From Citricoccus sp. WCRC_4 (GTDB lineage: Bacteria; Actinomycetota; Actinomycetes; Actinomycetales; Micrococcaceae), in contig JAPFFX010000197.1 in assembly GCA_026645375.1 (NCBI GenBank), positions 1 through 33,106 on the forward strand: DNA of 33,106 bases, read 5' to 3'. The notes under the pieces were generated by a model that ran no database searches, was not told the DNA's origin, and saw only the letters and a list, made by a program, of their open reading frames with translations. Positions 7,783 to 15,706 of the stretch are shown piece by piece. Position 1 is the stretch's first letter; every line of letters begins with the position of its first letter. Made by a program: the position numbers and the translations under genes.

Positions 7783-8577
7783 TCAGCGCCGGTAGACGGT
7801 GGCGAGGGTGCCGATGCCCTCGATCGTCGCCTCGGTGCGCTGGCCAGCCTCGACGGTCCCCACGCCGGCCGGTGTGCCGGTGAGGATGACGTCGCCGGGC
7901 AGCAGGGTGAAGGCCTCCGAGACGGCGGCGACGATCTCCCGGACGCCGAACACCATGTCCGCCGTGGTGCCGTCCTGCACCGTCCGTCCGTCCAGGTCCA
8001 TGGTGATCCGCAGGTCCTCGGTCTGCGAGCTCGTCAGGCCCGTCTCGATCCACGGGCCCAGCGGGCAGGCACCGTCGAACCCCTTGGCCCGTGCCCACTG
8101 CAGGTCGGACTTCTGCGCGTCCCGCGCGGTGAGGTCGTTGGCCACCGTGTAGCCGAACACCACGTCGTCCACGCGGTCGACCGGGACGTCCTTGCAGATC
8201 GTGCCGATGACCACGGCAAGCTCCGCCTCGTAGGAGACCTGCTCGGACCATGAGGGCAGGGTCACCGGTTCGCCCGGGCCGACGACGGAGGTGTTGGGCT
8301 TGAGGAAGAACTGCACCCGGTCCGGGACGGCGTTGCCCAGTTCGGCGGCGTGGTCCGCCCAGTTGCGTCCCACGCCCACCACCTTGGAGCGCGGGATGAT
8401 CGGGGCCACGAGCCGCACGTCCTCGAGTCGATGCGTGCTGGAGGTCGGCTGGATGCCCTGGAAGAAGGGGTCACCGTGCAGCTCGGTCACGGTGAGCTCC
8501 GCGGCGGGGGCATCCGGCTCCCCCTCGACGATTCCGTACAGGGGCTCGGCAGTGGCGACGAAACGGGCGATACGCAT
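7783..8577 (-). CDS. Fumarylacetoacetate hydrolase family protein
   Basis: 264-residue enzyme of the FAH superfamily (acylpyruvate hydrolases, oxaloacetate decarboxylases, 2-hydroxyhepta-diene-dioate isomerases). A short N-terminal domain (MRIARFVATAEPLYGIVEG) leads to the catalytic domain: KVVGVGRNWADHAAE, FFLKPNTSVVGPGEPV, SYEAELAVVIG (metal-binding Glu residues), GYTVANDLTARD (metal-binding Asp), KGFDGACPLGPWI, and the C-terminal LLPGDVILTGTPAGVG. The exact substrate cannot be told from sequence. Start ATG 8577 is chosen because TAGGGT sits 7 bases before it, suggesting a leaderless transcript; extensions further upstream do not look like protein. It lies 83 bases before gltX and may be cotranscribed with it. 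The ilvE-FAH-gltX order is, to my recollection, common in Arthrobacter relatives. Confidence 0.9.
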   Translation of the reverse strand: MRIARFVATAEPLYGIVEGEPDAPAAELTVTELHGDPFFQGIQPTSSTHRLEDVRLVAPIIPRSKVVGVGRNWADHAAELGNAVPDRVQFFLKPNTSVVGPGEPVTLPSWSEQVSYEAELAVVIGTICKDVPVDRVDDVVFGYTVANDLTARDAQKSDLQWARAKGFDGACPLGPWIETGLTSSQTEDLRITMDLDGRTVQDGTTADMVFGVREIVAAVSEAFTLLPGDVILTGTPAGVGTVEAGQRTEATIEGIGTLATVYRR

Positions 8578-8584
8578 GGACACC

Positions 8585-8590
8585 ACCCTA
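8585..8590 (-). promoter_or_regulatory. -10 hexamer for leaderless FAH-family mRNA
   Basis: TAGGGT on the minus strand, exactly 7 bases before the ATG at 8577. No Shine-Dalgarno sequence fits in that gap. No clear -35 is visible. Confidence 0.5.
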
Positions 8591-8665
8591 ATGGCCGCGG
8601 GACACGGGTCCCCTCTCGGTCCGTGTCCGGCGTCGACGGCCTCGCGAGTGCCGGCCCGGCCGGGG

Positions 8666-9775
8666 TCAGGCCAACCGGTGGAGCCAGCCATGGCGGTCCT
8701 CGCCGTGGCCGGTCTGCAGTTCCAGCAGCTCGCGCCGGATGTCCAGCGCCACCGAATCGCCCGCGGTGACCGCCGGGGAGTCGAAGTGCTCCTCACCGTC
8801 CACCAGGCGGCCGATCGGGGTGATGACGGCGGCCGTGCCGCAGGCGAACACCTCGGTGATCTCGCCGCTGGCCACCCCGTCGCGCCACTCCTGGAGGGTG
8901 ATGCGCCGCTCGACGACGTCGAGCCCGCGGTCCCGGCCCAGTTGCAGCACGGAGGATCGCGTGACGCCCTCCAGGATGGTCCCGGTGAGCTCGGGCGTGA
9001 CGAGGGAGCCGTCCTTGAAGACGAAGAACACGTTCATGCCGCCCAGTTCCTCCACGGCGTTGTCCCGGACGGGGTCGAGGAAGAGGACCTGGTCGCAGCC
9101 CTGGGCCGACGCCTCGAGTTGGGCGGCCAGCGATGCGGCGTAGTTGCCGCCGAACTTGGCCGCACCAGTGCCGCCGTGACCGGCGCGGGCGTACTCCCGC
9201 GACACCCAGATGGAGACGGGCTTGAGCTCGCCCCCGAAGTAGTTCCCGGCCGGGGAGGCGATGACCTTGTAGGCGATCTCGTGGGCCGGCCGTACTCCGA
9301 GGAATGCCTCGGAGGCGTACATGAACGGCCGCAGGTACAGCGACTGCCCCTCGCCGTCCGGCACCCAGCCGATGTCCGTGGACACCAGCAGGCGCAGCGA
9401 CTCGAGGAAGTCCTCCTCCGGCAGTTCCGGCAGGGCCAGCCGGCGCGCGGAACGGTTCAGCCGTGCCGCGTTGGCCCGGGGACGGAACGTCCACACGGTG
9501 CCGTCCGGATGGCGGTAGGCCTTCAGGCCCTCGAAGATCTCCTGGGCGTAGTGGAGGACGGCCGTGGCCGGGGAGAGGCTCAGCGGCCCGAACGGCTCGA
9601 TCCGCGCGTCGTGCCAGGTCCCGCCGCTGTGCTGCCCGTCGCCGCCCCAGGTCCAGTCGATGGAGACCATGTGGTCGGTGAAGTGCTGCCCGAAGCCCGG
9701 ATCCGCCAGGATCTCCCGGCGCCTCTCCTCGGAGACGGGCGAGGACTGGGGATGGACGGCGAATTCCATGGACAC
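8666..9775 (-). CDS. ilvE: Branched-chain amino acid aminotransferase
   Basis: 369-residue class IV PLP aminotransferase performing the last, reversible step of Ile, Val and Leu synthesis. Motifs: LHYAQEIFEGLKAYR, RPFMYASE, AKFGGNYAASLAAQ (the Lys before FGGNY is the PLP Schiff-base residue), VEELGGMNVFFVF and EVFACGTAAVITPIG. These match the larger BCAT type common in actinobacteria. GTG 9775 is selected because AGAAGGA lies with 7-base spacing before it; ATG 9769 is the next option at a less favourable distance. The frame remains open to 9901, but that stretch reads as leader sequence. It is separated from leuB upstream by 173 bases containing a hairpin and a -10-like box, so it probably has its own promoter. 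Confidence 0.96.
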   Translation of the reverse strand: MSMEFAVHPQSSPVSEERRREILADPGFGQHFTDHMVSIDWTWGGDGQHSGGTWHDARIEPFGPLSLSPATAVLHYAQEIFEGLKAYRHPDGTVWTFRPRANAARLNRSARRLALPELPEEDFLESLRLLVSTDIGWVPDGEGQSLYLRPFMYASEAFLGVRPAHEIAYKVIASPAGNYFGGELKPVSIWVSREYARAGHGGTGAAKFGGNYAASLAAQLEASAQGCDQVLFLDPVRDNAVEELGGMNVFFVFKDGSLVTPELTGTILEGVTRSSVLQLGRDRGLDVVERRITLQEWRDGVASGEITEVFACGTAAVITPIGRLVDGEEHFDSPAVTAGDSVALDIRRELLELQTGHGEDRHGWLHRLA

Positions 9776-9847
9776 GACGGATTCCTTCTCTCGTAGTACC
9801 CCGGGTGCCACGCAGGCCGACGCCGGCCGCGCCCAGGGCGTTGCTTC

Positions 9848-9873
9848 GCGGACCCGGTGGCCAGCGGGTCCGC
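9848..9873 (-). other. Strong hairpin in the ilvE leader / leuB-ilvE gap
   Basis: Perfect 9-bp inverted repeat gcggacccg / cgggtccgc (9848-9856, 9865-9873) with an 8-base loop. It is 75 bases after the leuB stop and 72 bases before the ilvE start, downstream of TATGAT at 9902-9897. No T-tract follows, so it could be a rho-independent terminator of the GC-only type, a leuB 3' end stabiliser, or a regulatory structure in the ilvE leader. Confidence 0.5.
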
Positions 9874-9896
9874 TGATGCGCCGGGAAGGTGCATCC

Positions 9897-9902
9897 ATCA
9901 TA
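9897..9902 (-). promoter_or_regulatory. Possible -10 box of ilvE
   Basis: TATGAT on the minus strand, one mismatch from TATAAT, about 120 bases before the ilvE start. No convincing -35 was found at 16-19 bases. If used, the mRNA would have an approximately 115-base leader containing the 9-bp hairpin at 9848-9873. Confidence 0.4.
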
Positions 9903-9948
9903 TGACCTGCCCGGAGGGCAGCTCGGACGCGGGACGCGTCGCCGCGGC

Positions 9949-11076
9949 TCAGACGGCGGCGGCGATGGCGTCACCGACCTGCGCCGTGGTGCGCGGGCCG
10001 GACTGCGGGGTGCCGGACTGGCCGCGGGCGGCCATGTCCGCCCACACGGCCTCGTTGATGCGCCGGGCGGCATCGGTGCGGCCCGCCTGCTCCAGGAGCA
10101 GCGCCCCGGAGAGGATGGCGGCGGTGGGGTCGGCCTTCTGCTGCCCGGCGATGTCCGGGGCCGAACCGTGGACCGGCTCGAACATGGACGGCGCGGTGCC
10201 GGAGATGTTCAGGTTGCCGGATGCGGCCAGGCCGATGCCTCCCGTGACGGCTGCGGCGAGGTCGGTGAGGATGTCCCCGAACAGGTTGTCCGTGACGATC
10301 ACGTCGAATCGGGAGGGGTCGGTGGTCATGTGGATGGTCGCGGCATCCACGTGCATGTAGTCGTGGGTGACGGACGGGTACTCCGCGGCCACGGCCTCCA
10401 CCGTCCGCCGCCAGAGGTGCCCGGCGTACACCAGCACGTTGTGCTTGTGCACCAGGGACACGTGCCGGCGCGGCCGGGCGGCGGCCAGCGCGAAGGCGTG
10501 GCGAACCACCCGTTCCACGCCGTAGGCGGTGTTGACGGAGACCTCGGTGGCGATCTCCTGGGGCGTGCCGGTCCGGATGGCCCCGCCGTTGCCGACGTAG
10601 GGCCCCTCGGTGCCCTCGCGGACGACCACGAAGTCGATGTCACCGGGGTTCGCCAGCGGGCTGGGGACGCCGGGATAGAGACGGGCCGGACGCAGGTTGA
10701 CCCCGTGGTCCAGGCTGAACCGCAGCTTCAGCAGCAGCTCGCGCTCGATCAGACCCGAGGGGATGCGGGTGTCGTTCGGGGCGGCCCCGACGGCTCCGAA
10801 CAGGATCGCGTCATGACCGCGCAGCCGCTGCAGGGTCTCCTCGGTCAGCGTCTCCCCGGTCTGCAGCCAGTGGGCCGCGCCGAGCGAGTAGTCGGTGGTG
10901 CGGATCTCCGCGTCACCGGAGTTCACCGTGGCCGCGCGCATGACCTTCAGCGCCTCGGCGGTGACCTCCGGCCCGATGCCGTCCCCGCCGATGACGGCGA
11001 CGTCCAGGACGTCCTGGGCGGAGCGGGTGGCGGTCTGGGTGCTGGCCGGGCGAGCCGTATCGGCGACGTGTTCCAT
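9949..11076 (-). CDS. leuB: 3-isopropylmalate dehydrogenase
   Basis: 375 residues; oxidative decarboxylation of 3-isopropylmalate in the leucine branch, NAD-dependent. Motifs: DVAVIGGDGIGPEVTAEALKVM at the N-terminus, LLKLRFSLDHGVNLRPARLYPG (substrate-binding arginines), VVREGTEGPYVGNGG, and MFEPVHGSAPDIAG near the NAD site, with TDNLFGDILTDLAA supplying metal-binding Asp residues. About 20 extra polar residues precede the core. Start ATG 11076 has TAGCCT 6 bases upstream (leaderless-type spacing) and no SD. The TAG of that box is also the stop codon of a 12-codon open frame containing Ile-Val-Leu-Val codons (11086-11124), which may regulate leuB. leuC and leuD are not in the window. Confidence 0.96.
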   Translation of the reverse strand: MEHVADTARPASTQTATRSAQDVLDVAVIGGDGIGPEVTAEALKVMRAATVNSGDAEIRTTDYSLGAAHWLQTGETLTEETLQRLRGHDAILFGAVGAAPNDTRIPSGLIERELLLKLRFSLDHGVNLRPARLYPGVPSPLANPGDIDFVVVREGTEGPYVGNGGAIRTGTPQEIATEVSVNTAYGVERVVRHAFALAAARPRRHVSLVHKHNVLVYAGHLWRRTVEAVAAEYPSVTHDYMHVDAATIHMTTDPSRFDVIVTDNLFGDILTDLAAAVTGGIGLAASGNLNISGTAPSMFEPVHGSAPDIAGQQKADPTAAILSGALLLEQAGRTDAARRINEAVWADMAARGQSGTPQSGPRTTAQVGDAIAAAV

Positions 11077-11082
11077 GGCTTC

Positions 11083-11153
11083 AGGCTAGGGCCGAACGAG
11101 GACGATGGTCCACCATGTGGTCATACTGTCCACGATGCGGACACCCGTTCGGC
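11083..11153 (-). promoter_or_regulatory. Structured leuB upstream element (nested inverted repeats, -10 box)
   Basis: An 8-bp perfect inverted repeat, gccgaacg (11091-11098) and cgttcggc (11146-11153), encloses two smaller ones: tgtcc/ggaca (11127-11131 and 11139-11143) and ccac/gtgg with a 3-base loop (11110-11120). As RNA this would fold as a closing stem with two hairpins, a three-way junction; as DNA the arms could be operator half-sites. The downstream edge holds TAGCCT (11088-11083), a candidate -10 for leaderless leuB. The small open frame described separately starts inside the second hairpin and ends at the TAG of the -10 box. Whether RNA folding, protein binding or both matter cannot be decided from the sequence. 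Confidence 0.5.
11086..11124 (-). CDS. Putative leuB leader peptide MTTWWTIVLVRP
   Basis: Twelve codons plus TAG, reading ATG ACC ACA TGG TGG ACC, then ATC GTC CTC GTT (Ile-Val-Leu-Val), then CGG CCC. The stop is 9 bases before the leuB ATG. Consecutive BCAA codons before a leucine biosynthesis gene suggest a regulatory leader peptide. The start has no good SD; CATCGT lies 7 bases before the ATG as a weak leaderless-type -10. There is no room for an intrinsic terminator between it and leuB, so classical attenuation is not possible; coupling of leuB translation to leader translation would be needed. The alternative is chance occurrence within a DNA operator. Confidence 0.4.
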   Translation of the reverse strand: MTTWWTIVLVRP

Positions 11154-11221
11154 TCGCCGTGGGGCGGGGACGGGGAAGCATCCGGTCCCACGGCGGCCCG
11201 GAGGGTGGGCGCGGCCCGGGC

Positions 11222-12853
11222 CTAACCGGCGTCGGGCTCCTCGTGGCGCGGGAAGACCGGGACCGGCGCCGGCAGGGAGGTCCCCGGCACCAGGGCCTCG
11301 TCCCAGGCCGCGAAGGACCGCGGACCGGCACCGGAGGCGCCGGTCCGGCCGGCGTCGCCGGAGGCCTCCACCCCGAGCAGGTCGAGCAGGCGCGTGGCCG
11401 ATCCCGGCATCACCGACTGGGCCAGCAGCGCCACGCGGCGCACCGTCTCCAGCGTCACGTACAGCACGGTGGCCATCCGCTCCGGGTCGGTCTTGCGCAG
11501 CACCCACGGCTGCTGCTCGGCGAAGTACGCGTTCGCGTCGTGCAGGACGGACCACGTGGACTCCAGGGCGTGGTGGAAGTCCTGCACGGCGTAGTCCGCC
11601 CGCGAGGTCTCCAGCAGGGACGAGACGGACTCCAGCAGGGCGCGGTCGGCGTCGGTGTACTCCCCCGGCTCCGGCACGGAGCCACCGAGGTTCTTGGCCA
11701 CCATGGACAGCGAGCGCTGGGCCAGGTTGCCCAGGTTGTTGGCCAGGTCCGCGTTCTTGCGCCCCACGACGGCGTCGTGGCTGTAGGAGCCGTCGGCGCC
11801 GAAGGGGAACTCACGCATCAGGAAGTACCGCACGGCGTCCAGCCCGTAGTGGGCCACCCACTCCGCCGGGGCCACGACGTTGCCCAGTGACTTGGACATC
11901 TTCTGGCCCTCGTTGTTCAGGAAGCCGTGGATCATCACCCGTCGCGGCAGCTCGAGGCCGGCGCTCATCAGGAAGGCCGGCCAGAAGATGCAGTGGAACC
12001 GGGAGATGTCCTTGCCGATGATGTGCAGGTCGGCCGGCCAGTAGCGCGCGAAGCGCTCCGAGCCGGTGTCCGGGAACCCGGCGCCGGTGAGGTAGTTGGT
12101 CAGCGCGTCCACCCACACGTACATCACGTGGTCCAGGGTGGGCGCCACCGGCTGGCCGTCCGGGCCCTTCGCGGTGCCGTCCGCCGGCGCCGGGACGTCG
12201 ATCCCCCAGTCGAAGGAGGTCCGGGAGATGGACAGGTCCTCCAGCCCGGACTCCACGAAGCGGATGACCTCGTTGAACCGGTACTGCGGGGCGGCGAACT
12301 GCGGCCGGCTGCGGTAGAGCTCCAGCAGCGGCTCCTGGTACTTCGAGAGCCGGAAGAAGTAGCTCTCCTCCTCCGTCCAGGTCACCTCGGTGCCGGTCTC
12401 GGTCGCATAGCGGACGCCGTCCTCGCCGACGTGCGTCTCGTCCTCGCCGAAGAAGCGCTCGTCGCGCACCGAGTACCAGCCGGAGTAGCTGCCCAGGTAG
12501 ATGTCCCCGGCGGCCTCCATGCGCCGCCAGATGGCCTGGACGGACTCGCGGTGGTCGGCATCCGTGGTCCGGATGAACCGGTCGTAGGACACGTCCAGGA
12601 CCTCGTCGTCCACCTGCTGGAAGGCCGCCGCGTTACGGGTGGCCAGCTCGAGCGGGGTGATGCCCTCCGCCTCGGCGGTCTGCTGCATCTTCTGGCCGTG
12701 CTCGTCCGTGCCGGTGAGGAAGAACACGTCCTTGCCGTCGAGGCGCTGGAACCGCGCCATCACGTCCGCGCCCACGTACTCGTAGGCGTGGCCGATGTGC
12801 GGCTCGCCGTTCGGGTAGGAGATGGCGGTGGACAGGTAGTAGCTCTGGGCCAT
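11222..12853 (-). CDS. metG: Methionyl-tRNA synthetase
   Basis: 543-residue class I synthetase charging tRNA-Met. The N-terminus MAQSYYLSTAISYPNGEPHIGHAYEYV contains the HIGH motif at 19-22; FLTGTDEHGQKM follows; the catalytic loop is GQKMSKSLGNV. The connective region reads WYSVRDERFFGEDE, without the paired cysteines of zinc-binding MetRS, so this is the zinc-free type. The C-terminal helical anticodon-binding domain ends with a short Gly/Ala/Pro-rich tail; no EMAPII-type extension. It starts 4 bases after the serA stop (CTGGAG upstream serves as a weak SD), so serA and metG are very likely cotranscribed. Its place between serA and leuB is unexpected. Confidence 0.96.
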   Translation of the reverse strand: MAQSYYLSTAISYPNGEPHIGHAYEYVGADVMARFQRLDGKDVFFLTGTDEHGQKMQQTAEAEGITPLELATRNAAAFQQVDDEVLDVSYDRFIRTTDADHRESVQAIWRRMEAAGDIYLGSYSGWYSVRDERFFGEDETHVGEDGVRYATETGTEVTWTEEESYFFRLSKYQEPLLELYRSRPQFAAPQYRFNEVIRFVESGLEDLSISRTSFDWGIDVPAPADGTAKGPDGQPVAPTLDHVMYVWVDALTNYLTGAGFPDTGSERFARYWPADLHIIGKDISRFHCIFWPAFLMSAGLELPRRVMIHGFLNNEGQKMSKSLGNVVAPAEWVAHYGLDAVRYFLMREFPFGADGSYSHDAVVGRKNADLANNLGNLAQRSLSMVAKNLGGSVPEPGEYTDADRALLESVSSLLETSRADYAVQDFHHALESTWSVLHDANAYFAEQQPWVLRKTDPERMATVLYVTLETVRRVALLAQSVMPGSATRLLDLLGVEASGDAGRTGASGAGPRSFAAWDEALVPGTSLPAPVPVFPRHEEPDAG

Positions 12854-12857
12854 GCGC

Positions 12858-14465
12858 TCAGTGCTCCAGGTCGAGCAGGTCGATCCCGGCGACCCTGGAG
12901 GCCCCGATGGACTCGCCCAGCTGCTCGGCGACGCCGGCCGGCAGGGCCGCGTCCAGGGTCAGCATGGCCAGGGCCTCGCCGCCCTCGGACTGGCGGGAGA
13001 CGTCCATGCCGGCGATGTTGACGTCCGCGTCGCCCAGGACGTTGCCGATGGTCCCGATGACGCCGGGACGGTCGGTGTAGCGGAAGACCAGCAGGTGCTC
13101 GGCCAGCGGGACCTCGATCTCGTAGCCGTCGATCCCGACCACCTTCTGCACCTGCTTGGGCCCGGTCAGGGTGCCGGACACGGACAGCTGGGTGCCGTTG
13201 GAGGTGGCGCCCTTGACGGTGACGGTGTTGCGGTAGGCCGGGGACTCGGAGGTGGTCGTCAGCCGGGTCTCCACGCCTCGCTGCTCGGCCAGGACCGGGG
13301 CGTTGACGTAGGAGACGTGGTCGGAGACCACGTCGGTGAACACGCCCTTGAGGGCGGCCAGCTGCAGGGACTTCACGTCCTTGTCCGCGATCTCGCCGGC
13401 GACCTCGAGCTCCACGACGGTCAGCGAGTCACCGATGGACAGTGCCGTCAGGATGCGACCGAGCTTCTCGGCCAGCGGGATGCCCGGGCGGACGTCCTCG
13501 TGGATGATGCCACCGGCCACGTTGACGGCGTCCGGGACGAGCTCGCCGGCCAGGGCCAGGCGCACCGACTTGGCCACGGACACGCCGGCCTTCTCCTGGG
13601 CCTCCGAGGTGGAGGCCCCCAGGTGCGGGGTGACCACGGCGTTGTCGTGGTGGAAGAACGGCAGGTCGATGGCCGGCTCGGAGGAGAAGACGTCGATGGC
13701 CGCGCCGCCGACGGTGCCGGCCTTGAGGGCCCGGTTCAGCGCGTCCTCGTCGATCAGCCCGCCGCGGGCCACGTTCACCACGTAGGCGGTGTCCTTCATG
13801 ATCGCGAACTGCTCATCCGAGATCATCCCGATGGTCTCCGGCGTCTTCGGCATGTGGATGGTGATGAAGTCCGCCTGGGCCAGCAGCTCGTCCAGGTCCA
13901 GCAGGCGGGCACCGATCTGCTGGGCCCGCGCCGAGGTGATGTAGGGGTCGTAGGCCAGGATCTCCATGCCGAACGAGCGCATCCGCTCGGCCACGAGCGA
14001 GCCGATGCGGCCCAGCCCGATGATGCCCAGCTTCTTCTCGTACAGTTCGACGCCGGCGTACTTCGAGCGCTTCCACTCGCCACCCTTCAGGGCGCGGTTG
14101 GCCGGGGCGATGTTGCGGGCCACGCCGAGGATGTGGCCGCAGGTCAGCTCGGCGGCGGAGAGGACGTTCGAGGTCGGGGCGTTGACCACCATGACACCGG
14201 CCTGGGTGGCGGCCTTGGTGTCCACGTTGTCCAGCCCGACGCCGGCCCGGGCGATCACCTTGAGCCTGGAGGCGGCCCCGATCGCCTCGGCGTCCATCTT
14301 CGTCGCCGAGCGGATCAGCACCGCGTCGGCCTCCGGCAGGGCGGCCAGCAGCTGGGCACGGTCGGCGCCGTCGGTCGTCCTGATCTCGAAATCCGGACCC
14401 AGGGCGTCCACGGTGGCCGGGGAGAGTTCTTCAGCGATGAGGACGACGGGCTTGGTTTCAGACAC
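12858..14465 (-). CDS. serA: D-3-phosphoglycerate dehydrogenase (long, ACT-domain form)
   Basis: 535 residues; NAD-dependent oxidation of 3-phosphoglycerate, first step of serine synthesis. Substrate domain: ARAGVGLDNVDTKAAT. NAD-binding Rossmann motif GIIGLGRIGSLVAERM (about 150-165), then VNVARGGLIDEDAL (Arg) and TPHLGASTSEAQ (catalytic His). An intervening domain with VNAPVLAEQRGV and a C-terminal ACT domain (YTDRPGVIGTIGNVLGDADVNIAGM) mark the long actinobacterial form that can be inhibited by serine. GTG 14465 is preceded by AAGGTG at a long spacing. A TAGAAT box at 14531-14526 may be its -10. It is followed by metG after 4 bases. Confidence 0.97.
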   Translation of the reverse strand: MSETKPVVLIAEELSPATVDALGPDFEIRTTDGADRAQLLAALPEADAVLIRSATKMDAEAIGAASRLKVIARAGVGLDNVDTKAATQAGVMVVNAPTSNVLSAAELTCGHILGVARNIAPANRALKGGEWKRSKYAGVELYEKKLGIIGLGRIGSLVAERMRSFGMEILAYDPYITSARAQQIGARLLDLDELLAQADFITIHMPKTPETIGMISDEQFAIMKDTAYVVNVARGGLIDEDALNRALKAGTVGGAAIDVFSSEPAIDLPFFHHDNAVVTPHLGASTSEAQEKAGVSVAKSVRLALAGELVPDAVNVAGGIIHEDVRPGIPLAEKLGRILTALSIGDSLTVVELEVAGEIADKDVKSLQLAALKGVFTDVVSDHVSYVNAPVLAEQRGVETRLTTTSESPAYRNTVTVKGATSNGTQLSVSGTLTGPKQVQKVVGIDGYEIEVPLAEHLLVFRYTDRPGVIGTIGNVLGDADVNIAGMDVSRQSEGGEALAMLTLDAALPAGVAEQLGESIGASRVAGIDLLDLEH

Positions 14466-14525
14466 GGGAGGTTCACCTTCGGGTAGACAGTGGTGCCGGC
14501 TCGGAACGTGGGTCGGCCGATCTTG

Positions 14526-14531
14526 ATTCTA
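14526..14531 (-). promoter_or_regulatory. Possible -10 box of serA-metG
   Basis: TAGAAT on the minus strand (two mismatches from TATAAT), about 60 bases before the serA GTG and just downstream of the ilvC terminator hairpins. No good -35 is visible, since the upstream DNA is terminator stem. Confidence 0.4.
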
Positions 14532-14548
14532 GGACGTGGAAGCACGAC

Positions 14549-14599
14549 GGCCCCCCGTGTGCACGAGGGGCCGCCTTGACGCCCGGGATCTCCCCGGGC
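14549..14599 (-). terminator. Two-hairpin terminator after ilvC
   Basis: The first stem after the ilvC stop is gcccggg/cccgggc (14581-14587 and 14593-14599), perfect with a 5-base loop. The second is ggcccc/ggggcc (14549-14554 and 14567-14572) with an inner cg-rich pairing. Together they fill the ilvC-serA gap and probably end the ilvBNC transcript. T-tracts are weak. Confidence 0.65.
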
Positions 14600-14618
14600 G
14601 CCGGTGGGGTGGTACGGC

Positions 14619-15647
14619 TCAGCGGGCCGCGGTGCCCTCGGTGTAGTCGTCGTCGGAGTCCTTCAGCCAGGAGAACATCTGGCGCAGCTCGCGACCGGTC
14701 TTCTCGATCGGGTGCGCCTCACCGGCGGCACGCAGCTTCTTGAACTCCGGGGCACCGGCGGCCTGGTCGTCCATGAAGCGCTTGGCGAAGGTGCCGTCCT
14801 GGATGTCGGCCAGCACGGCCTTCATGTTCTCCTTGACGTGCGGGTCGATGACGCGCGGGCCGGAGACGTAGTCGCCGTACTCGGCGGTGTCGGAGACGGA
14901 CCAGCGCTGCTTGGCGATCCCGCCCTCGACCATCAGGTCCACGATGAGCTTGAGCTCGTGCAGGACCTCGAAGTAGGCGATCTCCGGCTGGTAGCCGGCC
15001 TCGGTGAGGGTCTCGAAGCCGTACTGGATCAGCTGGGAGGCGCCGCCGCACAGCACGGCCTGCTCGCCGAACAGGTCGGTCTCGGTCTCCTCGGTGAAGG
15101 TGGTCTCGATGACGCCGGCGCGGGTGCCGCCGATGCCCTGGGCGTAGGAGAGCGCGAGGGCCTTGGCGTTGCCGGTGGCGTCCTGCTCCACGGCGATCAG
15201 GGCCGGCACACCGCGGCCGGCCTCGAACTCGCGGCGGACCACGTGGCCCGGGCCCTTCGGGGCGACCAGGGCGACGTCCACGCCGGCCGGCGGCTGGATG
15301 AAGCCGAAGCGGATGTTGAAGCCGTGGGCGAAGAACAGGGCGTCGCCGTCCTGCAGGTTCGGCGCGATGTGCTCGTTGTACACGGCGGCCTGCACCTGGT
15401 CCGGGGTGAGGATCATGATCAGGTCCGCTTCGGCAGCGGCCTCGGCCACGGAGACGACGCGCAGGCCCTCGGCCTCGGCCTTGGCACGGGACGCGGATCC
15501 CTCGGCGAGGCCGATGCGGACGTCCACGCCGGAGTCACGCAGGCTCAGCGAGTGGGCGTGGCCCTGGGAGCCGTAGCCGATGACGGCGACGGTGCGTCCC
15601 TGGATGATCGAGAGGTCGGCGTCGTCTTCGTAGTACTTGGTGGTCAC
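14619..15647 (-). CDS. ilvC: Ketol-acid reductoisomerase (NADP+)
   Basis: 342 residues, class I KARI length. It isomerises and reduces acetolactate or acetohydroxybutyrate in Val/Ile/Leu synthesis, using Mg2+ and NADPH. Rossmann motif VIGYGSQGHAHSLSLRDSGVDVRIGL near residue 20; FAHGFNIRFGFIQPP; VAPKGPGHVVRREF; the knotted C-terminal domain has ETDLFGEQAVLCGG (metal-binding Asp and Glu) and GETLTEAGYQPEIAYFE-like helices. GTG 15647 is chosen on the strong SD AGGAGA about 7 bases upstream and because family proteins start just before KYYEDDADLSII. It lies 59 bases after ilvN with no terminator, making it the last gene of ilvBNC. Confidence 0.97.
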   Translation of the reverse strand: MTTKYYEDDADLSIIQGRTVAVIGYGSQGHAHSLSLRDSGVDVRIGLAEGSASRAKAEAEGLRVVSVAEAAAEADLIMILTPDQVQAAVYNEHIAPNLQDGDALFFAHGFNIRFGFIQPPAGVDVALVAPKGPGHVVRREFEAGRGVPALIAVEQDATGNAKALALSYAQGIGGTRAGVIETTFTEETETDLFGEQAVLCGGASQLIQYGFETLTEAGYQPEIAYFEVLHELKLIVDLMVEGGIAKQRWSVSDTAEYGDYVSGPRVIDPHVKENMKAVLADIQDGTFAKRFMDDQAAGAPEFKKLRAAGEAHPIEKTGRELRQMFSWLKDSDDDYTEGTAAR

Positions 15648-15706
15648 AGGAGATCTCCTCGGTGTGTTGTTCGGTGGTTGTCGGGAAGTGGGTGGGGACC
15701 CGAAGG

